NCBI GenBank assembly: GCA_050331335.1
Contig: JBHJGY010000025.1
Coordinates: 1-11,944, forward strand
Reading direction: 5' to 3'
From: Thermohalobaculum sp050331335
GTDB taxonomy: Bacteria; Pseudomonadota; Alphaproteobacteria; Rhodobacterales; Rhodobacteraceae
Length of the DNA stretch: 11,944 bases
Under the pieces are notes generated by a model. It was not told the origin of the DNA and ran no database searches. It saw nothing but the letters and a program-made list of their open reading frames with translations. Below are positions 6,391-11,944 of this stretch, piece after piece; within the stretch, counting starts at the first letter, position 1; each line of letters begins with the position of its first letter. The position numbers were made by a program, and so were the translations under genes.

Positions 6391-7560
6391 TCAGCGCTCG
6401 ACCAACTCGATCCCCAGCCGTCCGACGGCCAAGGCCAGCTTGCCATCGCGCAGCTTGAGCGCATCGCGTCCGAAGCTCTCGAAGCGCCAGCCGCGCAAGA
6501 CCGGCAGGTCCGGATCCTCTTCTCCGGCCAGCGCATCCAACTCGGCCGCCGAGGCGAGCAGCTTCGATGCGATCCCCAGCTCGTCCGCCCGGGCCTTGAG
6601 CAGAACCTTGAGCAGATCGGCCACGGCGGCCGAGCCCTCTTTTCGCCGGGCCGGCGGATCGATCTGCGGCAGCCGCTCCTCAGGACAGGCCAGCCCCTCC
6701 GCCACCGCCGCCAAGATTTCCGCCGCGGTCTCTGCTTTGCGCCCCTCGCGCTGGAGAAGCCGCAACTTGCCGAGTTCCTCGGGCGTCCTGGGACGCGCCG
6801 AGGCAACCTCAACAAGAGCGTCGTCCTTGAGAATGCGGCTGCGGGGCACGTCACGCGCTTGAGCCGTCAGCTCCCGCCACCGTGCCAAGCTCCGCACCAC
6901 GGCGAGAAAGCGTGGGCTCGTGGAGCGGGCCTTGACCTTGCGCCACACCTCGTCTGGGTCGACCCTGTAGGTGGCAGTGCTGGTGAGCACCGCGAGCTCC
7001 TCACGCACCCAAGCCGCCCGGCCCGAGCTTTCGAGGCGCGCCGCCAGGGCTTCGTAGATGCCGCGCAGATGGGTCACATCGGCGAGCGCATAGGTGAGCT
7101 GCTTGTCGCTGAGCGGCCGGTTGGACCAATCGGTAAAGCGCGAACTCTTGTCGAGCTCGGCCTTGAGGATCCGCCGCACCAGGGTCTCGTAGCCAACCTG
7201 CTCGCCATAGCCGCAGACCATGGCCGCGATCTGCGTGTCGAAAACGGGCGCCGGGATCGCCCCGCTTAGGTGGAAGAAGATTTCGATATCCTGCCGACCT
7301 GCGTGAAAGACCTTCACCACGGGCGCGGCCATTAGCTCGAAGAGCGGCGCGAGGTCGAGCCCCTGCGCCAACGGATCGACCATCACCGCATCCGGCAAAC
7401 CGTCGCCGCCGGCGCCCTCGGGCCGCGCCATTTGCACCAGGCATAGCTGCGCGAAATAGGTCCGCTCGCGGAGGAACTCCGTGTCGATCGTGACGTATGG
7501 AGCCCCGCCATAGGCGGCGCAGACCGTCGCAAGCCTGTCGGTATCTGTAATCAGATGCAT
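6391..7560 (-). CDS. rnd: Ribonuclease D
   Basis: A 389-aa 3'-5' exoribonuclease of the DEDDy group, close to the usual RNase D length. Catalytic residues fall in order: VTIDTEFLRERTY (23-35; Asp26, Glu28), VFHAGRQDIEIF (84-95; Asp91) and QLTYALADVTHL (154-165; Tyr157, Asp161). An HRDC domain follows at about 205-285 (RSTSPRFLAVVRSLARWRE... RILKDDALVEVA) and a second helical region closes the protein. It trims 3' ends of tRNA and other stable RNA precursors. ATG 7560 starts directly at MHLITDTDRL, as in relatives. No Shine-Dalgarno is visible and a promoter-like pair ends only 7 nt upstream, suggesting a leaderless mRNA. Divergent from the OmpA-family gene. Confidence 0.95.
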   Translation of the reverse strand: MHLITDTDRLATVCAAYGGAPYVTIDTEFLRERTYFAQLCLVQMARPEGAGGDGLPDAVMVDPLAQGLDLAPLFELMAAPVVKVFHAGRQDIEIFFHLSGAIPAPVFDTQIAAMVCGYGEQVGYETLVRRILKAELDKSSRFTDWSNRPLSDKQLTYALADVTHLRGIYEALAARLESSGRAAWVREELAVLTSTATYRVDPDEVWRKVKARSTSPRFLAVVRSLARWRELTAQARDVPRSRILKDDALVEVASARPRTPEELGKLRLLQREGRKAETAAEILAAVAEGLACPEERLPQIDPPARRKEGSAAVADLLKVLLKARADELGIASKLLASAAELDALAGEEDPDLPVLRGWRFESFGRDALKLRDGKLALAVGRLGIELVER

Positions 7561-7567
7561 GATGGCC

Positions 7568-7596
7568 GTTGTAGAACGTGGGATTCTTTCACGCAA
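7568..7596 (-). promoter_or_regulatory. Promoter for rnd, predicting a leaderless transcript
   Basis: On the minus strand TTGCGT (7596-7591), a 17-nt spacer and TACAAC (7573-7568) precede rnd. Seven nucleotides separate the -10 element from ATG 7560, so the start of transcription should fall on or next to the A of the start codon. The lack of an SD is consistent. Confidence 0.45.
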
Positions 7597-7742
7597 TCGC
7601 ACGGATGGGCGGCGCAGCAGAGATCGCTCGGGCACGGACCGGTGCAGCGCGCAGCGGGCTTGATCGGGGCCTCTGCTCAGGGGAAGATCCCGACCGCGAC
7701 GGAGTTGCGCGCTCCGGGGATTCGATTTGTGGGGAGACCTCG

Positions 7743-8351
7743 ATGTTCAGGATGATTGCGATCTTCACCGGCGCCGCCGTGAGCCTCGCGCTCGGCGGTT
7801 GCGAGCCGACGCGTCCTGCAGCGGTCGATGTGCCAGGCGGCACTCTTGGCCTGGTGGACGATCGGGCGAGCGCCTTGTCCGGCGCGGGCGTCGGGCTGCT
7901 TTCGGCGGGCGAAGTCGACGCCTATCTCGCGCGGCAGGAAGCCATCATGCAGACAACGCTGCGCGGCACCGGGGCAATCGTGATGAACCGGGGCGACAGG
8001 CTCGTCGTGATTTTGCCGGGTAACGTGACCTTCGACACCGACAGCGCGCGCATCCGTGGCGACTTTGTCGGCCCGCTCGGCCAGATTTCTCAAGTGCTGC
8101 AGGAATACCCCGAGAGCTTTATCGACCTGATCGGCCATACCGACAGCCGCGGCTCGGTCGAGTACAACCAGCGGCTCTCCGAGGACCGGGCGCTTGCGGT
8201 GGCCGATTTCTTGCGCTCCCAGGGGATCTATCCCGGTCGGATTGCGTCCTTCGGGCTCGGCGAAACCCAGCCGATCGCGACGAATGATAGCGACGCCGGC
8301 CGTCAGCAGAACCGTCGGGTGGAGATCGTGATCATCCCGGCGATCGCGTAA
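7743..8351 (+). CDS. OmpA-family peptidoglycan-binding lipoprotein
   Basis: A 202-aa protein. Residues 1-19 form a lipoprotein signal peptide with lipobox LGGC (17-20), so Cys20 is the lipidation site; the next residue is Glu. Residues about 85-198 form an OmpA C-terminal domain: VTFDTDSARI (95-104), LIGHTDSRGSVEYNQRLSEDRALAV (129-153), GLGETQPIATN (171-181) and NRRVEI (190-195). Asp134 and Arg149 match the pair that holds the diaminopimelate peptide in OmpA/Pal domains. It probably tethers the outer membrane to the cell wall (Pal/YiaD type). ATG 7743 has GGGGAG 6 nt upstream; the open frame back to 7578 is disregarded. The next gene starts 15 nt after its stop, so they are likely cotranscribed. 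Confidence 0.9.
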   Translation: MFRMIAIFTGAAVSLALGGCEPTRPAAVDVPGGTLGLVDDRASALSGAGVGLLSAGEVDAYLARQEAIMQTTLRGTGAIVMNRGDRLVVILPGNVTFDTDSARIRGDFVGPLGQISQVLQEYPESFIDLIGHTDSRGSVEYNQRLSEDRALAVADFLRSQGIYPGRIASFGLGETQPIATNDSDAGRQQNRRVEIVIIPAIA

Positions 8352-8366
8352 TCCGGGGGCGCGCGC

Positions 8367-8876
8367 ATGTTCGACGAGGAGCCGTCGTCCCCCTTTATCC
8401 CCGCACCGGACCCGACGGATGACCAATCGACCATTGCTTGGGCCGAGGCGCTCGTCGTCGAGCAGGGCCTGCAAACCGGCTTGCTTGGCGCAGGGCTGCT
8501 CGCGGTGGCGGCGCTTTTCGGTCTGATTTGCCTTGTGCGTCTGGGCGCGATGCTCGTCGAGCGCCTGACCGCCCACTATGTCTCGGGCGAGGTCATCGGG
8601 GTCGAGCATGCCGAAGGCGGCGGCTTGCACCCAGTCGTGGCCGTGCCGGACCGGGACGGCCGCCGGCGCCGCGTCGTCGTCGATTTCAAGGTTCTCGATG
8701 ACCCGACCGGCCAGTCTGTCTTGATGCGCATCGATGGCAAGCGCGCGCGGCCCGCAGTGCCTCCGGTCGGCAGGTTGCGACAAATCATGCGGCTGACCCT
8801 GCCCTTCCTGATCGCCTTGGCGGCTGCGGCCACCGCGCTGACCGGACGGGTGCTCGGCGTCATCGATCTTCCCTGA
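8367..8876 (+). CDS. Two-TM membrane protein, DUF3592-like arrangement
   Basis: A 169-aa protein with a hydrophobic segment at about 37-64 (LLGAGLLAVAALFGLICL), a soluble region at 65-140 and a second hydrophobic segment at about 143-164 (LTLPFLIALAAAATALTG). The soluble loop has the order VSGEVIGVE, HPVVAVPDRDGRRRRVVVDF, DDPTGQSVLMRIDG, which resembles DUF3592 proteins, where a small beta domain sits between two membrane helices; this is a pattern impression, not a proven family. Function is unknown. ATG 8367 has a G-rich SD (GGGGG) about 8 nt upstream and lies 15 nt past the OmpA-family stop. The pair may act together at the envelope. A GC hairpin lies about 20 nt after the stop. Confidence 0.7.
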   Translation: MFDEEPSSPFIPAPDPTDDQSTIAWAEALVVEQGLQTGLLGAGLLAVAALFGLICLVRLGAMLVERLTAHYVSGEVIGVEHAEGGGLHPVVAVPDRDGRRRRVVVDFKVLDDPTGQSVLMRIDGKRARPAVPPVGRLRQIMRLTLPFLIALAAAATALTGRVLGVIDLP

Positions 8877-8895
8877 CATTGCCGCGCCCGGATGA

Positions 8896-8911
8896 CGGCG
8901 GCTGGCCGCCG
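8896..8911 (+). terminator. GC-rich hairpin downstream of the two-TM protein gene
   Basis: CGGCGG, loop CTGG, CCGCCG forms a perfect 6-bp GC stem about 20 nt after the stop codon at 8876. There is no following T tract, so termination, if any, would be atypical or Rho-assisted. Confidence 0.3.
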
Positions 8912-9378
8912 AACCCGCGCCAGACGCGTGCCCTGCGCGCGGTCACTTGATGCTGTTTTGTCGGAGCGCGTCTGCGGCATGTCCCGGAGAGATCGGATCA
9001 TGGGTCGCATCTGCGGTCTGTTCGACGCCATTTTCTTTTGCAGAACGCGCTCCTGTCACACCGGCACAAATGGCCAGGCGCTGTGCCGTGACCGGTCCGC
9101 GTTCGGCGGCACCTGGCCGGGTTTCGGATCTGTTGGCGTCGGAGACGATGAATTTTTGATGATTTTCGAGTTCCCGAGAAAATTACCGGCGGCGATGCGT
9201 CCCGCGGCCGGTTCTGAGATGATCCGTCCGAATGCCAGCGCGGCGGCGAGGTCTTTGCCGGGGCGGCGGCCCGGCTCTTGCGCCCCGACCGGACCGCCCG
9301 GACCGCCCCTCGTGGGTCCTTTCGCTCGCTGCGCCGCGGCTCGCCACGGTGCAGCGCAATGCGCGCCCGCAGCAGGCG

Positions 9379-9432
9379 AGTTGACATCCAGTGCGGGCCG
9401 CGCGAAAGCCGGCCGGGCCAAGAGGGGCCGGC
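9379..9432 (+). promoter_or_regulatory. Probable aspS promoter (-35) and leader hairpin
   Basis: A perfect TTGACA lies at 9379-9384. The matching -10 position (about 9402-9407, GAAAGC) is poor, which is common in this group where the -35 dominates. A start near 9414 would leave a leader of about 33 nt. GCCGGCC (9406-9412) and GGCCGGC (9426-9432) form a 7-bp GC stem that ends just before the SD GAGGAGGG (9435-9442); it could influence translation or be chance. Confidence 0.4.
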
Positions 9433-9447
9433 CTGAGGAGGGATGCC

Positions 9448-11241
9448 ATGCACGCCTACAGAAGCCACACCTGTGCGGAACTGACCAAGGCCCATGTGGG
9501 GCAGCAAGTCCGGCTCTCGGGCTGGGTCCACCGGGTGCGCGACCACGGAGGCGTGCTGTTCATCGATCTGCGCGACCATTACGGCATCACCCAGGTCCTT
9601 GCCGATCCAGACAGCCCTGCTTTCGCCGAGGTGGAGAAGGTCCGCGCCGAATGGGTGATCCGGATCGACGGGGTGGTAAAGGCGCGCGCCGAGGATCTGG
9701 TGAATGCCAAAATCCCTACGGGGGAGATCGAGGTCTTCGTGCGCGAACTCGAGGTGCTCTCGGCCGCCGAGGAGCTGCCCCTGCCAGTCTTCGGCGAGCT
9801 CGACTACCCGGAGGAGACGCGCCTGCGCTACCGCTTCCTCGATCTGCGCCGCGAGCATCTGCACCGCAACATCGTGCTCCGCGCCCAAGTGATTTCCTCG
9901 CTGCGCCGCCGGATGACCGACCAGGGCTTCATGGAGTACCAGACGCCGATCCTGACGGCCTCCTCCCCTGAGGGCGCGCGCGACTTCCTGGTGCCCTCGC
10001 GCCTGCATCCGGGCAAATTCTACGCCCTGCCGCAAGCACCCCAGCAGTTCAAGCAGCTGATCATGGTGGCGGGCTTCGACCGCTATTTCCAGATCGCGCC
10101 GTGTTTCCGCGACGAGGACCCCCGCGCCGACCGGTCGCCCGGCGAGTTCTACCAGCTCGACATCGAGATGAGCTTCGTCACCCAAGAAGACGTCTTCCAA
10201 GCGATCGAGCCGGTGATGCGCGGGGTGTTCGAGGAGTTCGGCGCGGGCAAGCCGGTGACCGGGACCTTCCCGCGCATCCCTTATGCGGAGTCGATGCTCA
10301 AATACGGCTCCGACAAGCCGGATCTGCGCAACCCGATCGAAATGCAGATCGTCTCGGAGCATTTCGCCGGCTCGGGCTTCAAGATCTTCGCCAAGATCCT
10401 GGAGATGGAGGGCACCGAGGTCCGCGCCATTCCCGCGCCCAAAGGCCCCTCCGGCGAGGCGGTCGGCCGCGCCTTCTGCGACCGGATGAACTCCTGGGCC
10501 CAGAAGGAGGGCCTGCCGGGCATGGGCTACATCTTCTGGCGCGACGAAGGCGGCACGGTGACCGGGGCCGGCCCCATCGCCAAGAACATCGGGCCGGAGC
10601 GGGCGGAGGCGATCCGCGCCCAGCTCGGGCTCGGGGCGGGGGACGCTGCGTTCTTCCTCGGCGGCAAGCCGTCGGACTTTGTCGATGTCGCGGGGCGCGC
10701 GCGCAATGTCATCGGGTTGGAGCTCGGCCTCACCGACACCGAGCGCTTCGAGCTCGCCTGGATCGTCGACTTCCCGATGTATGAGAAGGACGAGGAGACC
10801 GGCGCACTCGACTTCTCCCACAACCCCTTCTCGATGCCGCAAGGCGGCCTGGACGCCCTGGAGAGCCAGGACCCGCTCGCGATCACCGGCTATCAGTACG
10901 ACATCGTCTGCAACGGGGTGGAGCTCTCTTCGGGCGCGATCCGGAACCACAAGCCGGAGATCATGTACAAGGCCTTTGAGATCGTCGGCCACGACCGGGC
11001 CTTCGTCGACCGGAATTTCGGCGGCATGATCAACGCCTTCACCTATGGCGCCCCGCCCCATGGCGGGATCGCACCGGGGATCGACCGGATCGTCATGCTG
11101 CTGGCGGGCGCCGAGAACATCCGCGAGGTCATCATGTTCCCGATGAACCAGCGGGCCGAAGATCTGATGATGGGGGCCCCCTCGGAGCCCCAGACCGAAC
11201 AGCTCCGCGAGCTGGGCTTGCGGGTTATCCCGCGCGACTGA
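9448..11241 (+). CDS. aspS: Aspartyl-tRNA synthetase, probably non-discriminating
   Basis: A 597-aa class II synthetase of bacterial AspRS length. The N-terminal OB-fold anticodon domain (about 1-110) shows LSGWVHRVRDHGGVLFIDLRD (23-43). Motif 2 is CFRDEDPRADRSPGEFYQLDIE (219-240), with the SPGEF form seen in alphaproteobacteria. The bacterial GAD insertion domain lies at about 290-420, and motif 3 is GGIAPGIDRIVMLLAG (539 on; Arg547 binds ATP). It charges tRNA(Asp). The His in RDHGG (His33) corresponds to a residue tied to relaxed tRNA recognition in Pseudomonas AspRS, so it may also make Asp-tRNA(Asn) for GatCAB amidation. GAGGAGGG lies 5 nt before ATG 9448; the 19-codon upstream extension is not used. 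Confidence 0.97.
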   Translation: MHAYRSHTCAELTKAHVGQQVRLSGWVHRVRDHGGVLFIDLRDHYGITQVLADPDSPAFAEVEKVRAEWVIRIDGVVKARAEDLVNAKIPTGEIEVFVRELEVLSAAEELPLPVFGELDYPEETRLRYRFLDLRREHLHRNIVLRAQVISSLRRRMTDQGFMEYQTPILTASSPEGARDFLVPSRLHPGKFYALPQAPQQFKQLIMVAGFDRYFQIAPCFRDEDPRADRSPGEFYQLDIEMSFVTQEDVFQAIEPVMRGVFEEFGAGKPVTGTFPRIPYAESMLKYGSDKPDLRNPIEMQIVSEHFAGSGFKIFAKILEMEGTEVRAIPAPKGPSGEAVGRAFCDRMNSWAQKEGLPGMGYIFWRDEGGTVTGAGPIAKNIGPERAEAIRAQLGLGAGDAAFFLGGKPSDFVDVAGRARNVIGLELGLTDTERFELAWIVDFPMYEKDEETGALDFSHNPFSMPQGGLDALESQDPLAITGYQYDIVCNGVELSSGAIRNHKPEIMYKAFEIVGHDRAFVDRNFGGMINAFTYGAPPHGGIAPGIDRIVMLLAGAENIREVIMFPMNQRAEDLMMGAPSEPQTEQLRELGLRVIPRD

Positions 11242-11263
11242 GCGCGCCATCGAGCACCCCGGC

Positions 11264-11294
11264 AAAAAAAAACCGCCAGGCGATCGCCTGGCGG
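11264..11294 (-). terminator. Strong intrinsic terminator facing left, orphan
   Basis: On the plus strand nine A (11264-11272) precede CCGCCAGG CGATCG CCTGGCGG (11273-11294), a perfect 22-nt inverted repeat. Read on the minus strand this is a GC hairpin followed by nine T, a textbook Rho-independent terminator for leftward transcription. On the plus strand no T tract follows, so it is a poor terminator for aspS. No minus-strand gene lies upstream of it in the window. Confidence 0.8.
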
Positions 11295-11308
11295 CCAGCA
11301 TGGGGTCC

Positions 11309-11324
11309 GTATGTTATAACATAC
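11309..11324. promoter_or_regulatory. Perfect 16-bp palindrome, operator-like
   Basis: GTATGTTA followed directly by TAACATAC is an uninterrupted palindrome with an AT-rich centre, unlike the surrounding GC-rich sequence. It partly overlaps the -10-like element of the minus-strand promoter at 11321-11349 and covers its predicted start site, the placement of a repressor operator. The binding protein cannot be named. Confidence 0.5.
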
Positions 11325-11349
11325 TAAGCTTCCTCCGCGATCAGGGCAA
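11321..11349 (-). promoter_or_regulatory. Candidate minus-strand promoter leading to the orphan terminator
   Basis: On the minus strand TTGCCC (11349-11344), a 17-nt spacer and TAGTAT (11326-11321) match four of six consensus bases each. The predicted start near 11314 would give a transcript of about 50 nt ending at the 11264 terminator. Confidence 0.35.
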
Positions 11350-11620
11350 GGACGCAATGATCCACGGGGAGGGTCCAGGGCGACGGGCGCGCATGTCTGC
11401 AATGTCGCTCAAAAAATAGTCAGCTCGGCTACCTGCCCCGTCTGCTGGACGCTTCCCTCAGCTGCAAATCCACCTTTGCGCGATTTTTTATCACGAGAAA
11501 CAAACCATGGCTGTCCGCGCTGCTTGAACAAGGTAGGATCTCGCGTCGCTGGGGCGCTTGGCCGGTGACCGACCCGACCGCGCGTCCCTCTGTCCGCCAT
11601 CTGCGAAACCGGAGAACCAC

Positions 11621-11944
11621 GTGACCAAGCAGATCAATTTTACCCGGAGAAGTTTTCTCGGCTGCGCCGCTGCCGCTGGCGCGCTCTTGGCCGGCGCCCC
11701 CGCGCAAGCAGCGCCGACCGCAGCCGAAGCCCGCAGGGCCATCAATCTGGCCGGCCGACAGCGCATGCTCAGCCAGCGGATGGCCCGGGCCACATTCTAC
11801 ACCCGCCTGGGGGTCGAGCCGTCGCGTCACCTGGAGATGCTGACAGCCGCGAGCGCGCTCTTCGACACAACCCTCGCCGGCCTCAGAGACGGATCGGAGG
11901 ACCTCGGCCTCGCCACGGAGGAAAGCCCCCGGGTGCTCGAGGGG
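11621..11944 (+). CDS. Tat-exported PilJ-domain protein, 3' end beyond window
   Basis: The frame is open from GTG 11621 to the window edge (108 codons). GGAG lies 6 nt upstream, supporting the GTG start. Residues 1-32 form a twin-arginine signal: TRRSFLGCAAAAGALLAG followed by APAQA, a likely cleavage site. The mature start, AINLAGRQRMLSQRMARATF (41-60), is the hallmark of the PilJ/NarX-type N-terminal sensor domain (type IV pili methyl-accepting chemotaxis transducer N-terminal). In receptors this domain lies between two membrane helices; here it seems to be a free periplasmic protein, though the missing C-terminus could change that. Ligand is unknown; the related NarX P-box binds nitrate/nitrite. 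A cysteine in the hydrophobic stretch (FLGC) leaves a lipoprotein alternative, but the downstream AxA site fits Tat/SPI better. Confidence 0.82.
   Translation, partial: MTKQINFTRRSFLGCAAAAGALLAGAPAQAAPTAAEARRAINLAGRQRMLSQRMARATFYTRLGVEPSRHLEMLTAASALFDTTLAGLRDGSEDLGLATEESPRVLEG

Larger units (their letters stand above)
8877..9447. other. 571-bp gap without a convincing gene
   Basis: Open frames here lack an SD and recognisable protein character, and most run antisense to or out of frame with aspS. The gap holds a GC hairpin after the upstream gene (8896-8911), several inverted repeats at 8963-9118, an AT-rich stretch at 9149-9190 (with ATTTTC / GAAAAT inverted repeat), a short tandem GGACCGCCC pair near 9290-9307, and the probable aspS promoter at 9379. 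No tRNA-like clover leaf was found. A small RNA gene cannot be excluded. Confidence 0.5.
11242..11620. other. 379-bp gap after aspS with RNA-gene-like signals
   Basis: No convincing protein gene is seen on either strand. Near the left end are a minus-oriented terminator (11264-11294), a 16-bp palindrome (11309-11324) and a minus promoter-like pair (11321-11349). The right part has AT-rich patches around 11410 and 11484-11492 and may hold the promoter of the PilJ-domain gene, but no clear -35/-10 pair was found. Confidence 0.5.

Noticed and set aside
8947..9159. A 70-codon plus-strand frame in the gap before aspS
   Set aside because: No SD, no hydrophobic or domain pattern, and it overlaps the inverted repeats; composition does not distinguish it from chance.
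8892..9971. Plus-strand frame of 359 codons covering the gap and the start of aspS
   Set aside because: It runs out of frame through aspS with Arg/Pro/Ala-rich low-complexity sequence and has no SD; only the gap part is non-overlapping, and it is not protein-like.
11273..11294. The 22-nt inverted repeat as the aspS terminator
   Set aside because: The uninterrupted A tract is on the 5' side and no T tract follows on the plus strand, so it is oriented for leftward transcription; weak bidirectional use cannot be excluded.
8998..11301. Very long minus-strand open frame (767 codons) opposite aspS
   Set aside because: It is the antisense shadow of aspS in GC-rich DNA; the product is rich in Arg, His, Asp and Ala without domain character, and the plus strand is an unmistakable synthetase.
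11409..11600. A 63-codon minus-strand frame upstream of the PilJ-domain gene
   Set aside because: No SD and no recognisable features; considered because the orphan leftward terminator needs a gene, but the frame ends more than 100 bp before it.
1..11944. tRNA, rRNA, CRISPR array, insertion sequence or prophage
   Set aside because: No clover-leaf motif, spaced repeats, transposase motifs or terminal inverted repeats with target duplications were seen in any gap.

Overview
The window is GC-rich (visibly well above 60% G+C) and reads as chromosomal DNA of an alphaproteobacterium, most likely Rhodobacterales (Rhodobacteraceae/Roseobacteraceae). The pointers are a free-standing corrinoid protein with a DUF1638 protein and a short homocysteine methyltransferase (a split methionine synthase typical of that order), an alphaproteobacterial-type AspRS (motif 2 with the extra SPGEF residue), and small Rhodobacterales-like lipoproteins. 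Assignment rests on protein character only; no database search was possible. No tRNA, rRNA, IS element, CRISPR array or phage gene was seen.

Layout. 1-2193 (minus): a truncated beta-helix repeat protein, a DUF1638 protein and a corrinoid-binding protein behind a good sigma70-type promoter (2258-2286). 2400-3353 (plus): a family 2 glycosyltransferase. 3378-5721 (minus): a WecG/TagA-type glycosyltransferase, a cobalamin-dependent homocysteine S-methyltransferase (bmt-like) and a sufE gene; a compact hairpin leader precedes bmt. 5901-6362 (plus): a small lipoprotein. 6391-7560 (minus): ribonuclease D. 7743-8876 (plus): an OmpA-family lipoprotein and a two-TM membrane protein. 8877-9447: a 571-bp non-coding gap. 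9448-11241 (plus): aspartyl-tRNA synthetase. 11242-11620: a 379-bp gap holding a minus-strand intrinsic terminator, a 16-bp palindrome and a minus-strand promoter-like pair. 11621-end (plus): the start of a Tat-exported PilJ-domain protein.

How the genes fit together. The corrinoid protein, the zinc-site homocysteine methyltransferase and probably DUF1638 form a methyl-transfer module that in this order substitutes for full-length MetH. The pterin-binding methyltransferase and the RamA-like reactivase would have to be encoded elsewhere. The two glycosyltransferases sit between the corrinoid and homocysteine halves without a biochemical reason visible here. The remaining genes are mostly housekeeping: Fe-S assembly, RNA processing, envelope and translation.

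Most interesting leads: the SD-proximal hairpin leader of bmt, the oppositely charged termini on the corrinoid protein and the methyltransferase, a probable leaderless rnd mRNA, and the orphan minus-strand promoter/palindrome/terminator unit after aspS, which could be a very short RNA gene.
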